Part shown: piece after piece, positions 20,673 to 32,803 of the stretch
Layout of the letters: each line of letters starts with the position of its first letter
Position numbering within the stretch: position 1 is the stretch's first letter
NCBI RefSeq assembly: GCF_013409985.1
Contig: NZ_JACCBY010000003.1
Coordinates: forward strand, 372,001 to 436,000
Length of the DNA: 64,000 nucleotides
Direction: 5' to 3'
Origin: Sphingomonas melonis
GTDB lineage: Bacteria > Pseudomonadota > Alphaproteobacteria > Sphingomonadales > Sphingomonadaceae
The notes under the pieces: model-generated
The model's input: the letters and a program-made list of their open reading frames with translations, nothing else
Told to the model about the DNA's origin: nothing
Databases searched by the model: none
Made by a program: the position numbers and the translations under genes

Positions 20673-20878
20673 GCGTGGGCTTGGAGGTCGGCGCGCTTGA
20701 ATGAAGCGACATATGTGATGGCCCGGCCTTAGCGGGGAGGAACTGGGTGGAGGCTCGATCCGGCCCGGCAATGTTGTGCAACATTTATCGGTCCGAAGCG
20801 GGATCAACCCGCATTGATCGACGTTAAGCGCCGACGCGGAGAAGGACCAGAGTGGGCCGAACGCGGTGGAGTACGCTT

Positions 20879-22138
20879 ATGGCCAGTCTTGCCCCCACCG
20901 CGCGGCCCGACGCGCCGGACGCCCGGCCGGCGCCCGACGCGGGGCGGACGCTCGATGCGCTCAACGTCTTCCTCGCCGACGTCCGCGACGGGCTCGGGCC
21001 CTATCTTGCGATCTACCTGCTCGCGGTGCGCGGGCCGGCACATGGCTGGAATGAGGCGACCGTCGGCGCGGTGCTGACCATCGCCGGGATCGTCGGGCTG
21101 ATCTCGCAGACGCCGGCGGGCGGGCTGATCGACCGCAGCCGCAACAAGCCGCGCATCGTCATCCTTGCGGCGCTGCTGGTCACACTGAGCAGCGTGTCGC
21201 TGCCGTTCGTCAGCGGGTTCGCGATGGTCGCGGCGACGCAGTCGATCGCCGCGGTGGCCGGCGCCGTGTTCGCGCCGGCGATCAGCGCGATCACGCTGGG
21301 GCTGTTCGGGCCCAAGCTGTTCTCCAAGCGGATTGGGCGCAACGAGGCGTTCAACCATGCCGGCAACGCCGTCTCCGCGGCCCTGGCCGGCGCGCTGGCG
21401 TGGAAGTTCGGGCCGGTGGTGGTGTTCTGGCTGATGGGCGCGCTGACCGTCGCCAGCATCTTCGCGGCGCTGCGCATCCGGAACGGCGATATCGACAATG
21501 CCGTGGCACGCGGGCTCGATTGCGAGGCCGACGACGGCTGCGACGAGCCGGGCGGGTGGACGGTGCTGGTCGAGAACCGGCCGCTGCTGCTGTTCGCGGC
21601 GATCGCCTTCCTGTTCCACCTCGCCAATGCGGCGATGCTGACCTCGGTCAGCCAGTTGCTCGCCAAGACGGTGGGCAAGGATTCGGCGACCTCGCTGACC
21701 GCCGCCTGCATCGTCGCGGCGCAGCTGGTGATGGTGCCGGTGGCGGTGGCGGTCGGCCGCACCGTTGACACCTGGGGGCGCAAGCCGCTGTTCCTGATCG
21801 CGTTCGGCGTGCTGGCGGCGCGCGGGGCGCTGTACACGATGTCGAACGATCCGTGGTGGCTGGTCGGCGTGCAGGCGCTCGACGGGGTCGGGGCGGGCAT
21901 CTTCGGCGCGCTGTTCCCGGTAGTGATCGCCGACCTGACCAAGGGCACCGGCCGGTTCAACGTGAGCCAGGGCGCGGTGGCGACCGCGCAGGGACTGGGC
22001 GCGGCGCTGAGCGCCTCGCTTGCCGGCACGATCATCGTCGGCGCCGGCTATGCCGCGGGTTTCCTGACGCTGGCGGGGATCGCGGGTGCGGGGCTGGCGC
22101 TGTATGCGCTGGCGATGCCCGAGACGAAGTCGGCGTGA
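20879..22138 (+). CDS. MFS transporter
   Basis: ATG 20879 follows GGTGGAG by nine bases and gives 419 residues; GTG 20852 is a possible earlier start. The protein shows about twelve membrane helices in two halves. The MFS loop 2-3 motif is recognisable as GGLIDRSRNKPR and its second-half counterpart as GRTVDTWGRKPLF. A central cytoplasmic loop (about residues 195-215) is acidic. The substrate is not predictable; the resemblance is to drug or small-molecule efflux subfamilies. A membrane exporter-like gene follows after 89 bases. Confidence 0.85.
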   Translation: MASLAPTARPDAPDARPAPDAGRTLDALNVFLADVRDGLGPYLAIYLLAVRGPAHGWNEATVGAVLTIAGIVGLISQTPAGGLIDRSRNKPRIVILAALLVTLSSVSLPFVSGFAMVAATQSIAAVAGAVFAPAISAITLGLFGPKLFSKRIGRNEAFNHAGNAVSAALAGALAWKFGPVVVFWLMGALTVASIFAALRIRNGDIDNAVARGLDCEADDGCDEPGGWTVLVENRPLLLFAAIAFLFHLANAAMLTSVSQLLAKTVGKDSATSLTAACIVAAQLVMVPVAVAVGRTVDTWGRKPLFLIAFGVLAARGALYTMSNDPWWLVGVQALDGVGAGIFGALFPVVIADLTKGTGRFNVSQGAVATAQGLGAALSASLAGTIIVGAGYAAGFLTLAGIAGAGLALYALAMPETKSA

Positions 22139-22227
22139 GGGAGCGCTGCCGGGACGGCGGCCGGGCGCGGCGATGGCGCGCGTCCGCGTTCTGCCGCTAA
22201 GATGACCTGTCTGGGGAAGGGGGAGCG

Positions 22228-23466
22228 ATGATCGCGACCGTGGGAATCTGTGCGGCAGCGACGGCCGGGGTCATCATCCGGCCGTTCCGCTGGCCGGAAG
22301 CGGTGTGGGCGGTCGGCGGCGCGCTGCTGCTGCTCGCGCTCGGGCTGATCGCGCCGGCGAACGCCTGGGCGGCGGTACTGAAGGGCGGCGACGTCTATCT
22401 GTTCCTGATCGGCATGATGCTGCTCTCCGAAGCGGCGCGCGCGCATGGCGTGTTCGACTGGGTGGCGCATCGTGCCGCGGCGGGCGCCGACGGCTCGGCG
22501 GCGCGGCTGTTCACCCTGGTCTTCCTCGTCGGGGTGGCGGTGACGGTGTTCCTGTCGAACGACGCGACGGCGGTGGTGCTGACCCCGGCGGTCTATGCGG
22601 TCGCGCGACAGGCGAAGGTGGCGCCGCTGCCGCTGCTGTTCGCCTGTGCGCTGGTCGCCAATGCGGCGAGCTTCGTGCTGCCGATCTCCAACCCGGCCAA
22701 TCTGGTGCTCTACGCCAGCGCGCTGCCGCGGCTCGGCGCGTGGCTGGCGGCGTTCGCGCTGCCGTCGATATTGGCGATCGGTGCGACCTATCTGGGGCTG
22801 CGCTGGCTGTTCCGCCGCGACCTTGCCGGGCGGGCGGAGCGCGGCGAGGCGGCGGCGCTGTCGGGCAACGGGCGGATGGCGCTGATCGGCATCGGCGCGA
22901 CGGCGGTGCTGCTGACGGTGGCGTCGGCGCTGGGCTGGGATCTCGGCTGGCCGACGTTCGGTGCGGGCGTGGTCACCGCGCTGGTGGTGCAGCTGCGCGC
23001 GCGCGAGTCGCTCCTGCCGCTGGTCAAGGGCGTGTCGTGGCTGGTGCTGCTGCTCGTCGCCGGATTGTTCGTGATGGTCGAAGCGCTTGCCGAGACCGGG
23101 CTGATCGGCTGGCTCGCCGCGCAGCTCTCTGGCGCGGCGGCGGCCGATCCGCGGCTGGCGGCCGCGGCGGCGGGCGGGATGCTCGCGGTGGGCAGCAACC
23201 TCGTCAACAACCTGCCCGCGGGGTTGATCGCGGCGCAGACGATCGCGGCGGCGCATCCGCCGGCGCTGGTGGTCGATGCGCTGCTGATCGGGGTCGATCT
23301 CGGGCCGAACCTGTCGATCACGGGATCGCTCGCGACGATCCTGTGGCTGATCGCGATCCGCCGCGAGGGAGAGAATGTGACCTTCCTGCAGTTCCTGCGC
23401 GTCGGCGTGGTGACGACCGTGCCGGCGCTGGTGCTGGCGATCGGGGTGCGGGTGGTGATGGGGTAG
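22228..23466 (+). CDS. ArsB/SLC13-like inner-membrane ion transporter
   Basis: 412 residues with about eleven helices. The paired signature loops of the ArsB/NhaD-SLC13 group are visible: FLSNDATAVVLTPAV near residue 110 with SNPANLVLYASALP near 155, and SNLVNNLPAGL with GVDLGPNLSITGSLATI in the second half. Members pump arsenite or move anions. There is no arsR, arsC or other resistance gene next to it, so arsenite as substrate is plausible but not supported by context. A GGGGAGCG ribosome binding site precedes the start. Confidence 0.8.
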   Translation: MIATVGICAAATAGVIIRPFRWPEAVWAVGGALLLLALGLIAPANAWAAVLKGGDVYLFLIGMMLLSEAARAHGVFDWVAHRAAAGADGSAARLFTLVFLVGVAVTVFLSNDATAVVLTPAVYAVARQAKVAPLPLLFACALVANAASFVLPISNPANLVLYASALPRLGAWLAAFALPSILAIGATYLGLRWLFRRDLAGRAERGEAAALSGNGRMALIGIGATAVLLTVASALGWDLGWPTFGAGVVTALVVQLRARESLLPLVKGVSWLVLLLVAGLFVMVEALAETGLIGWLAAQLSGAAAADPRLAAAAAGGMLAVGSNLVNNLPAGLIAAQTIAAAHPPALVVDALLIGVDLGPNLSITGSLATILWLIAIRREGENVTFLQFLRVGVVTTVPALVLAIGVRVVMG

Positions 23467-23616
23467 GGCGTGACCGGCCCTGCACTTCCGCGGGAGCGCG
23501 GGAGGATGGAGAGGCGCCGGTTTAGCGCGCTGTGTCAACTCTTGCCGACGACCCGGATTCCTTCTCCGGCAGGCAGGGCGATCGCATTGGACGCGCGTCG
23601 ATTTCCACGCCCACTC

Positions 23617-23723
23617 CGTCACCCCGGACTTGTTCCGGGGTCCACTCTGCGGCGAGGAGAGGGGCTTGATTCGACACGATTCTCTTGCGGTGGGGTGGAC
23701 CCCGGAACAAATCCGGGGTGACG
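23617..23723. repeat. Nested palindromic repeat, copy 4
   Basis: The arms are 23617-23645 and 23695-23723. The outer arms are ggcagggcgatcgcattgg on the left and ctatgcgattgcc on the right (near 23765). Together they show the element is a nested palindrome of about 220 bases. It accounts for most of the 465-base gap 23467-23931, where no gene is seen. Confidence 0.87.
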
Positions 23724-23931
23724 AATCGGATGAACAAGCCGATCGAGCCCCATCCGCGCAGCTCTATGCGATTGCCTTGCCCGCCAGAGGGGCAGGCCGA
23801 CGGCGTGACGGCAGGGCACAGCGCGCGGTGTTGCTCAACCAACCCGCAGCCCCCCTCACGGTCGCCAGCGCGAACAGCAACCGCCGCCATCCCCTGTTGC
23901 CCCGCGCCCTCGCCGCGCCTATCTCCCCGGC

Positions 23932-24267
23932 ATGGCTAGCGCACCCGAGATCCTGCTCACTCCTGCCGCGGCGGCGCGGGTCGCGGCGATTGCCGGCAAG
24001 CAGAACAAGCCCGCGATCCTCCGCCTGTCGGTCGATGGCGGCGGCTGTTCGGGGTTCCAGTACAAGTTCGGCTTCGCCGATGCGCCCGAAGGCGACGATA
24101 CCGTCGCCGAAACCGACGGCGTGCGGCTGGTGGTCGACAGCGTCAGCCTCGACCTCGTCCGCGGCTGCCAGGTCGATTATGTCGAATCGCTCGGCGGCGC
24201 GGCGTTCAAGGTCGAGAATCCCAATGCGGCATCGGGTTGCGGCTGCGGCTCCAGCTTCGCGATCTGA
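23932..24267 (+). CDS. erpA: HesB/IscA-family Fe-S insertion protein (ErpA-like)
   Basis: The 111-residue protein has the three conserved cysteines of A-type carriers: one in GGGCSGFQY near residue 43 and two in SGCGCGSSF near the C-terminus. A-type carriers receive Fe-S clusters from the assembly scaffold and insert them into apoproteins. It stands apart from suf or isc genes, which favours ErpA over SufA/IscA, although sequence alone does not settle this. The xth gene follows three bases later, so the two are probably cotranscribed. Confidence 0.88.
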   Translation: MASAPEILLTPAAAARVAAIAGKQNKPAILRLSVDGGGCSGFQYKFGFADAPEGDDTVAETDGVRLVVDSVSLDLVRGCQVDYVESLGGAAFKVENPNAASGCGCGSSFAI

Positions 24268-24270
24268 CGC

Positions 24271-25041
24271 TTGAAGCTCGTCACCTACAACGTCAACGGG
24301 ATCAAGGCGCGCCTTCCCCGACTGCTCGAATATCTCGCCGAGCAGCAGCCCGACATCGTCTGCCTGCAGGAGATCAAGTGCAGCGACGACACCTTTCCGT
24401 CCGGCGATATCGAGGCGCTGGGCTATGGCGCGGTCTGGCACGGGCAGAAGGGGTTCAACGGCGTCGCGGTGCTCGCGCGCGGACAGACGCCGGTCGAGCG
24501 CCAGCGCGGGCTGATCGGCGAGGTCGAGGACGAGCATAGCCGCTATCTGGAGTGCGACGTCGGCGGGCTGGTGGTCGCGTCGATCTATCTGCCCAACGGC
24601 AATCCGCAGCCCGGCCCCAAGTTCGACTACAAATTGCGTTGGATGGAGCGGCTCGCGGCGCGCGCGCGGGTGCTGCTCGACGAAGAGGTGCCGACCGTCC
24701 TGATGGGCGATTACAACGTCATCCCGAATGACGACGACACCTTCTCGGTGCGCGCGATGGCGACCGACGCGCTGATGCAGCCGGAGAGCCGCGCCACCTA
24801 TCGCCGGCTCGTCGCGCAGGGGTGGACGGATGCGCTGCGCACGCGGCATCCGACCGGCGGCGTGTGGACCTTCTGGGACTATCAGGCGGGGGCGTGGCAG
24901 CGCGACGCCGGCTTCCGCATCGATCACCTGCTGCTCAGCCCGCAGGCCGCCGACCGGCTGGTCGATGCCGGCGTCGACAAGGCGTATCGCGGCCGCGAGA
25001 AGGCGAGCGACCATGCACCGACCTGGGCACGCCTGACGTGA
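24271..25041 (+). CDS. xth: Exodeoxyribonuclease III
   Basis: A TTG start three bases after the erpA stop gives 256 residues beginning MKLVTYNVNGIKARLPRLL. The endonuclease/exonuclease/phosphatase residues are visible in LQEIK (metal Glu), GDYNVIP (Asp/Asn) and SDHAPTWA (His). It repairs AP sites and damaged 3' ends. The initiation codon TTG is unusual, but the family N-terminus starts exactly there and no ATG fits. The next gene overlaps its stop. Confidence 0.95.
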   Translation: MKLVTYNVNGIKARLPRLLEYLAEQQPDIVCLQEIKCSDDTFPSGDIEALGYGAVWHGQKGFNGVAVLARGQTPVERQRGLIGEVEDEHSRYLECDVGGLVVASIYLPNGNPQPGPKFDYKLRWMERLAARARVLLDEEVPTVLMGDYNVIPNDDDTFSVRAMATDALMQPESRATYRRLVAQGWTDALRTRHPTGGVWTFWDYQAGAWQRDAGFRIDHLLLSPQAADRLVDAGVDKAYRGREKASDHAPTWARLT

Positions 25042-25835
25042 GGCGCCTTGCCGCGGCGGGCGGGCTCGCGATGATGCTCGCCGCCGCGCCGGCGCTGGCG
25101 CAGAAGAGCTATTGCCCCGAACGGCCCGGTCTCGACACGCCGGCATGCGTCGTCGAGCGCGGCCGCGTCTCGGTGGAGACGGGGGTGGTCGACTGGACGC
25201 TCGATCGCCAGCCCGACAGCCGCACCGATACCGTGCTGATCGGCGATACGCTGGTACGCGTCGGCGTCGCCGACCAGATCGAGGCGCGGATCGGCTGGAC
25301 GCCGTATGGCCACGAGCGGGTGCGCGACCGGGCGACGGGGACGATCGATCGCGTCGGGCAGAGCGGCGACGTCTCGCTGGGGATGAAGGCGGGGCTGCTG
25401 CACCCCGATGGCAACGGCCTGTCGCTGTCGCTGCTGCCCTATGTGACGCTGCCGGTTGGCGGCAGCACGATCGGGTCGCGCGTTGCGGGCGGGGGTGTGC
25501 TGGTGCCGGTCACCTTCCGCCTCAACGATACGGTGCATCTCGATGCGACGCCCGAGATCGACGCGCAGCCCGACGAGGAACGCGCCGGACGGCATCTGCG
25601 CTACAGCAGTGCGGGGGGCGCGACCGTCAAATTGGCCAAGACGGTCTCGGCGGCGCTCGAAGCGCAGGTGATCCGCGACGAGGACCCGGACGAGCGCAGC
25701 ACGCAATGGCTGAGCGCCGCCTCGGTGACGTGGAAACCGCGGAAAGACTGGCAGTTCGACATGCAGACGACGCTGGGGCTCAACCATGCGGCGCCGGATG
25801 TGGAGCTGGCAGCGGGGATCTCGCGGCGGTTCTGA
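25038..25835 (+). CDS. Secreted transporter-like protein (phenol MetA-pathway family)
   Basis: A GTG at 25038 overlaps the xth stop as GTGA and gives 265 residues. The signal peptide RRLAAAGGLAMMLAAAPALAQ ends near residue 22. The mature part alternates polar and hydrophobic residues in a beta-barrel pattern (LSLSLLPYVTLPVGGSTIGS, WQFDMQTTLGLNHA) and ends in an aromatic residue (RRF), as outer-membrane proteins do. This resembles the Phenol_MetA_deg / transporter family of outer-membrane proteins. The cargo is unknown. Coupling to xth is probably positional rather than functional. Confidence 0.72.
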   Translation: MRRLAAAGGLAMMLAAAPALAQKSYCPERPGLDTPACVVERGRVSVETGVVDWTLDRQPDSRTDTVLIGDTLVRVGVADQIEARIGWTPYGHERVRDRATGTIDRVGQSGDVSLGMKAGLLHPDGNGLSLSLLPYVTLPVGGSTIGSRVAGGGVLVPVTFRLNDTVHLDATPEIDAQPDEERAGRHLRYSSAGGATVKLAKTVSAALEAQVIRDEDPDERSTQWLSAASVTWKPRKDWQFDMQTTLGLNHAAPDVELAAGISRRF

Positions 25836-25972
25836 GTGTTCAAGTCCTCCCTTCAGGGGAGGGGTTGGGGGTGGGGCGTGTTTCGCCGAGAGCCACGCTG
25901 GATGACTCCCCCGGCCCTTCCCCTGAAGGGCAGGCTATCGCCTATGACGCGCGCTGACGTCCAAGCCCACGC

Positions 25973-26079
25973 CGTCACCCCGGACTTGTTCCGGGGTCCA
26001 CCCCGCCGCAAGAGGCGCGTGTCGAATCAAGCTCTTCTCCTCGCCGCAGAGTGGACCCCGGAACAAGTCCGGGGTGACG
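25973..26079. repeat. Nested palindromic repeat, copy 5
   Basis: The arms are 25973-26001 and 26051-26079. Outer arms are caggctatcgcctatgacgc on the left and gccatatgcgattgaccc on the right, each next to a short ccttcccctgaaggg or cccctcgaggggagg hairpin. It fills most of the 364-base gap 25836-26199. Confidence 0.87.
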
Positions 26080-26199
26080 GATCCGATGAGGGATCGAACC
26101 CTATCCGTGTAGCCATATGCGATTGACCCGCCCCTCGAGGGGAGGGGCTTACAGGTGCCGGGCGACGGCCTATACCTCCGCCACCAAGGGAGGGACCGC

Positions 26200-27594
26200 A
26201 TGAGTTTATTGCGTCGCAAGACGATCCATCCCCGGCCGCCCGAGCAGCAGCTCGCGCGTACGCTGGGCTGGCCGCACCTCGTCGCGCTGGGGGTCGGCGC
26301 GATCGTCGGGACCGGCATCCTCACGCTGATCGGCGTCGGGGCGGACCGTGCCGGGCCGGCGGTGATCGTCGCCTTCGTCGTCGCCGGTGCGATCTGCGCC
26401 TGCGCGGCGCTCTGCTATGCCGAAATGGCGACGATGATCCCCGCGTCGGGATCGGCCTATACCTACAGCTATGCGACGCTGGGAGAGGTGATCGCCTGGG
26501 TGGTCGGGTGGAGCCTGATCCTCGAATATTCGCTGGTCGTATCGACCGTCGCCGTCGGCTGGTCGGGCTATGCGGTCGGGTTCCTCAAGGGGCTGGGCGT
26601 GACGGTGCCTGTGGCGCTGGCGAGCGGGCCGGGGCTGGGCGGCGTCGTCAACCTGCCGGCCGTGGCGATCATCGCCGTGGTCGCCGGGCTGCTGATGCTC
26701 GGCACGCGCGAGAGCGCGCGGATCAACACCGTGCTGGTGCTGATCAAGATCGTGACGCTGGCGCTGTTCGTCGGCGTCGCGCTGCCGCATTTCGATGCCG
26801 CCAACCTGCATCCGTTCACCCCCTACGGCTTCGGCAGCCCGACCGGGGCGGGGGGCGTGAAATATGGCGTGATGGGCGCGGCGGCGATCATCTTCTTCGC
26901 CTTCTACGGCTTCGACGCGATCTCGACCGCGGCCGAGGAGGCGAAGAACCCCGAGCGCGACCTGGCGATCGGCATCGTCGGGTCGATGCTGGCGTGCACC
27001 GCGATCTACATGATCGTCGCCACCGCCGCGGTCGGCGCGCTGAGCTATACCCGGTTCGGCAGCAGCCCGGAGCCGCTGGCGCTGATCCTGCGCGAGCTCG
27101 GCCAGCCGCGGGTGGCGACGGTGGTCGCCGCCGCCGCGGCGATCGCGCTGCCGACGGTGCTGCTCGCCTTCCTCTACGGGCAGAGCCGCATCTTCCTCGT
27201 GATGGCGCGTGACGGCTTCCTGCCGGTCAGCCTCGCCAAGGTCGACAAGCGCGGCACGCCGAAGCGGATCACCGCGATGACCGCGGTGTTCGTCGCGGTC
27301 ATCGCCGGGCTCGCGCCGCTCGACGTGATCGCCAGCCTCGCCAATGCGGGCACGCTGTGCGCCTTCATCGCGGTGGCGGCCTGCGTGCTCGTCTCGCGGC
27401 GGCGCGATCCCGATGCGCGGCGGCCGTTCCGTACCCCGCTCGCCATCGTCGTCGCGCCGCTGGCGATCGCCGGCTGCCTGTACCTGTTCACCAGTTTGCA
27501 GGTGCGCACGCAGGTCGCCTTCTTCGGCTGGAACGCCTTCGGGCTGTTGGTCTATTTCCTCTATGCCCGTGGCCGGGCGGAGATCGCGCGGTGA
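26200..27594 (+). CDS. APC-family amino acid permease
   Basis: ATG 26200 follows AAGGGAGGG and gives 464 residues with about twelve helices. The first helix has the APC substrate signature GVGAIVGTGILTL. YAEMATMIPASGSAYTYSY follows and, after the fifth helix, FFAFYGFDAISTAAEEAKNP, typical of the cationic amino-acid transporter (CAT/YfnA) branch. It probably imports amino acids by proton symport. The stop overlaps the GTG of mtnP, so the two are coupled. Confidence 0.9.
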   Translation: MSLLRRKTIHPRPPEQQLARTLGWPHLVALGVGAIVGTGILTLIGVGADRAGPAVIVAFVVAGAICACAALCYAEMATMIPASGSAYTYSYATLGEVIAWVVGWSLILEYSLVVSTVAVGWSGYAVGFLKGLGVTVPVALASGPGLGGVVNLPAVAIIAVVAGLLMLGTRESARINTVLVLIKIVTLALFVGVALPHFDAANLHPFTPYGFGSPTGAGGVKYGVMGAAAIIFFAFYGFDAISTAAEEAKNPERDLAIGIVGSMLACTAIYMIVATAAVGALSYTRFGSSPEPLALILRELGQPRVATVVAAAAAIALPTVLLAFLYGQSRIFLVMARDGFLPVSLAKVDKRGTPKRITAMTAVFVAVIAGLAPLDVIASLANAGTLCAFIAVAACVLVSRRRDPDARRPFRTPLAIVVAPLAIAGCLYLFTSLQVRTQVAFFGWNAFGLLVYFLYARGRAEIAR

Positions 27595-28457
27595 CGAGCG
27601 GCTGGCATATCGGGATCATCGGCGGCTCGGGCCTCTACGATGTCGAGGGCGTCGAGGACGGCCACTGGGTCGAGGTCACGACGCCCTGGGGGGCGCCGTC
27701 GGACGCGATCTACAGCGGGCGGGTCGGGCCTGTCGCGGTGTCGTTCCTGCCACGCCACGGCCGCGGCCACCGCATCAGCCCCGAGGCGATCAACGCGCGC
27801 GCCAATATCGACGCGCTCAAGCGGCTCGGCGTCACCGACGTGCTCGCGGTGTCGTCGGTCGGCTCGCTGGTCGAGGCGCGGCCGCCGGGCAGCTTCACGA
27901 TCGTCGACCAGTTCATCGACCGGACCAAGGGGCGCGCGTCGAGCTTCTTCGGCACCGGCTGCGTCGCCCATGTCTCGATGGCCGATCCCGTCTGCCCGCG
28001 GTTGAGCGGCCATGTCGCCGCGGCGATCGGCGCCGGCGGGACGCGCGGCGGCACCTATCTGGCGATGGAGGGGCCGCACTTCTCGACGCGGGCGGAGAGC
28101 CACCTCTACCGGCAATGGGGCTGTCATGTGATCGGCATGACCGCGATGCCGGAGGCCAAGCTCGCACGCGAGGCGGAGCTGCCCTATGCGCTGGTCGGGA
28201 TGGTCACCGATTATGACTGCTGGCGGGCCGACGAGGCGGCGGTGGATGTCGCACAGGTGATCGCGCAACTCTCCGCCAATGCCGCCAAGGCGCGCGCGAT
28301 GGTGGTGCAGCTGCTGCGCACGCTGCCGGCGGAACGCACGCCGTCGCCGATCGACACGTGCCTCGACAGCGCGATCATCACCGCCAAGGGGACGCGCGAT
28401 CCGGCGCTGGTGGCGAAGCTCGATGCGGTGGCGTGGCGAGCGATGGGGTTGCGGTAG
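27591..28457 (+). CDS. mtnP: S-methyl-5'-thioadenosine phosphorylase
   Basis: MtnP splits methylthioadenosine with phosphate into adenine and methylthioribose-1-phosphate, starting methionine salvage from polyamine or quorum-signal synthesis. The GTG at 27591 overlaps the permease stop and gives 288 residues. Phosphate-binding motifs GIIGGSGLYD and LPRHGRGHRISP and the base/ribose motif EGPHFSTRAES are intact, followed by GMTAMPEAKLAREAELPYA. No other mtn genes are in the window. Confidence 0.93.
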   Translation: MTSGWHIGIIGGSGLYDVEGVEDGHWVEVTTPWGAPSDAIYSGRVGPVAVSFLPRHGRGHRISPEAINARANIDALKRLGVTDVLAVSSVGSLVEARPPGSFTIVDQFIDRTKGRASSFFGTGCVAHVSMADPVCPRLSGHVAAAIGAGGTRGGTYLAMEGPHFSTRAESHLYRQWGCHVIGMTAMPEAKLAREAELPYALVGMVTDYDCWRADEAAVDVAQVIAQLSANAAKARAMVVQLLRTLPAERTPSPIDTCLDSAIITAKGTRDPALVAKLDAVAWRAMGLR

Positions 28458-28465
28458 GCGGGTGA

Positions 28466-28494
28466 GGCACCCGGGCCAGCAAGGCGCGGGTGCC
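28466..28494. terminator. Hairpin between convergent mtnP and DUF2141 genes
   Basis: An 8-bp stem ggcacccg (28466-28473) pairs with cgggtgcc (28487-28494). The 42-base gap between convergent stops contains little else, so it is a candidate bidirectional terminator, although there is no T run on either strand. Confidence 0.4.
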
Positions 28495-28499
28495 GCCGC

Positions 28500-28973
28500 T
28501 CAGCGATCGGGGCCGATCGAGAAGCCGTGGCGGTAGTTCATCGTGATCGTGATCCGGCTGACCCCGGCGCCGAGGGGGATGGCGACCTGCGGGAAGGCGG
28601 GCTTGAGCTTGAGCAGCGACAGCGCGGGATCGCGCGAGAAGGCGCCGCCGTCGCCGCCGTCGGATTTGCCGTTGGCGTTGGCGTCGTGGCGGACCGCGAC
28701 GCCATAGGTTCCCGGACGCGGCACGGGGATGCAGACGTCGAGGGTGCGGCGGCCGTTGGTCGGCACCTCGACACGGCCGAGCCAGCGGCCTTTCTGGAGG
28801 AAGCCGGGTTCGTCGTAGAGCTGGACGCGGATATCGCCGCTGCCGGCGCGTATGCCACGCACGGTCACGAGCAGCCGGTGCGGCGTCGCCGCGGTACAGC
28901 CGGCCGTGCTGTGCTGCGCGGCCGCCGGCGTCGCGAGCGCCAGCAGGACGAACGGGAGGATGAAACGGGCCAT
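28500..28973 (-). CDS. DUF2141 secreted protein
   Basis: The 157-residue protein starts MARFILPFVLLALATPAAAQ, a Sec signal peptide. The mature part, with VRGIRAGSGDIRVQLYDEPG and a C-terminal ITITMNYRHGFSIG, matches the DUF2141 beta-sandwich family common in sphingomonads and Bacteroidetes. DANANGKSDGGDGG resembles a calcium-binding loop (DxNxNGxxD), which is frequent in this family. Location should be periplasmic. Function is unknown. Confidence 0.82.
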   Translation of the reverse strand: MARFILPFVLLALATPAAAQHSTAGCTAATPHRLLVTVRGIRAGSGDIRVQLYDEPGFLQKGRWLGRVEVPTNGRRTLDVCIPVPRPGTYGVAVRHDANANGKSDGGDGGAFSRDPALSLLKLKPAFPQVAIPLGAGVSRITITMNYRHGFSIGPDR

Positions 28974-29083
28974 GCGGCGGTAACGCTCCGGAAAAGCGTG
29001 ATTATACCGGGGGATGTGGCGAGGGTGTGGCCGGGGCTTGGCGGATCGTGGCAGGCCGCGCGCGGCACGATACGTCACGCATG

Positions 29084-29115
29084 AAAAAGGGGAGGCGCCT
29101 TGCGGTGCCTCCCCC
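29084..29115 (-). terminator. Intrinsic terminator of acnA
   Basis: On the minus strand an 8-bp stem gcctcccc/ggggaggc (29107-29114 with 29089-29096) is followed by five Ts (complement of 29084-29088), 32 bases after the acnA stop. Confidence 0.88.
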
Positions 29116-29147
29116 GATTCCTGCGGCGCCAGGCGCTGCGGCCCGGC

Positions 29148-31832
<2,685 letters not shown>

Positions 31833-31984
31833 TATGATCCCTTCTATTTGGCCCAGGGCGCTCGGGGAGGCGGCCAGAGGGCCGCGCGGGCGCGCGAGAG
31901 CGCTTCAGCGAAAGCGTATGTCGCGGCGGCCTTAGCAAGGGCGATCCGATGGGGGAAGCGCCTATGCCCACCTGCGGATGACTC

Positions 31985-32626
31985 TCAAGAGGCGAGCGTT
32001 TGCCCGGTCGCCAGCGTCTTGCCGCGGGTGATGATGACGCGGTCGCCGACCTTCGCCTCGCGGAACAGCAGTTTGGCGAAGGCGGTGGGCACGCCGATAC
32101 AGCCGTGCGTGGCATAGCCCCAGGCGACTTCGGTGCCGTGAACCGCGACGCCGTCGTCGGTCAGCCGCATCGTATAGGGCATCGGCGCGCCGTAGAGGCT
32201 GGAGACGTGGTGCGCGTCCTTCATCAGGATCGGGAAGCTGCCGAGCGGAGTCGGCTTGTCGTCCGCGCCGTAGAGGATCGCGGTGGCGCCGATCTCATAG
32301 CCGTCGCGGAAGACGGAAAGCGTCTGCGCGGCGAGATCGACGGTGATGATCAGCGGGCCGGCGGGCACCCCGGCATCGTCCCAGCTATAATCGCCGAACG
32401 CGATCGGGCCGATGTCGAGCACGCGCTTCACCATCAGCGGATCGGGCGTGGGCTGCGGCGCGGGGCGGGGCGTCGGTGCCGCGGGCGCGGCATGCGGCGG
32501 CGTCGGGGCTGCGCGCGGCGGCGGCGTGGCGGCAGGGCGCAGCGCCGGCACGGTCGCGGCGGCGGCGGCGGCGATCGCCACGCCGGCGAGGATGAGCTTG
32601 GCCGCGAGGGCCCGACGTGCAGCCAT
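31985..32626 (-). CDS. L,D-transpeptidase (YkuD domain)
   Basis: ATG 32626 follows CGGGAGC and gives 213 residues. A hydrophobic N-terminal anchor or signal (about residues 8-30) and a Pro/Ala-rich linker (about 30-65) precede the catalytic domain. The YkuD active site is visible as the His of GVAVHGTEV and the Cys of ATHGCIGVP, spaced normally. Such enzymes make 3-3 cross-links or attach proteins to peptidoglycan in the periplasm. It is transcribed toward acnA across 150 bases. Confidence 0.9.
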   Translation of the reverse strand: MAARRALAAKLILAGVAIAAAAAATVPALRPAATPPPRAAPTPPHAAPAAPTPRPAPQPTPDPLMVKRVLDIGPIAFGDYSWDDAGVPAGPLIITVDLAAQTLSVFRDGYEIGATAILYGADDKPTPLGSFPILMKDAHHVSSLYGAPMPYTMRLTDDGVAVHGTEVAWGYATHGCIGVPTAFAKLLFREAKVGDRVIITRGKTLATGQTLAS

Positions 32627-32803
32627 GGTGCGCTCCCGGTGGACCGAGCGGGAATGCTCTGGTTGCAGGCACTTGGCTAGAGGGGCTGACGGCATTGTGC
32701 CGGCGCGGGACGGGGCGCCGCGGCGTCAACCGTGATGCCGGTGCGGCAACGGTAACGAAAATGGGGGGAAGCCATCGGCGGCCTGCCCGGTTAGGTTCGG
32801 GCC

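Noticed and set aside
22228..23466. Calling the ArsB-like transporter an arsenite pump
   Set aside because: The fold matches the ArsB/SLC13 group, but no arsR, arsC or arsA is adjacent, so the substrate is left open.
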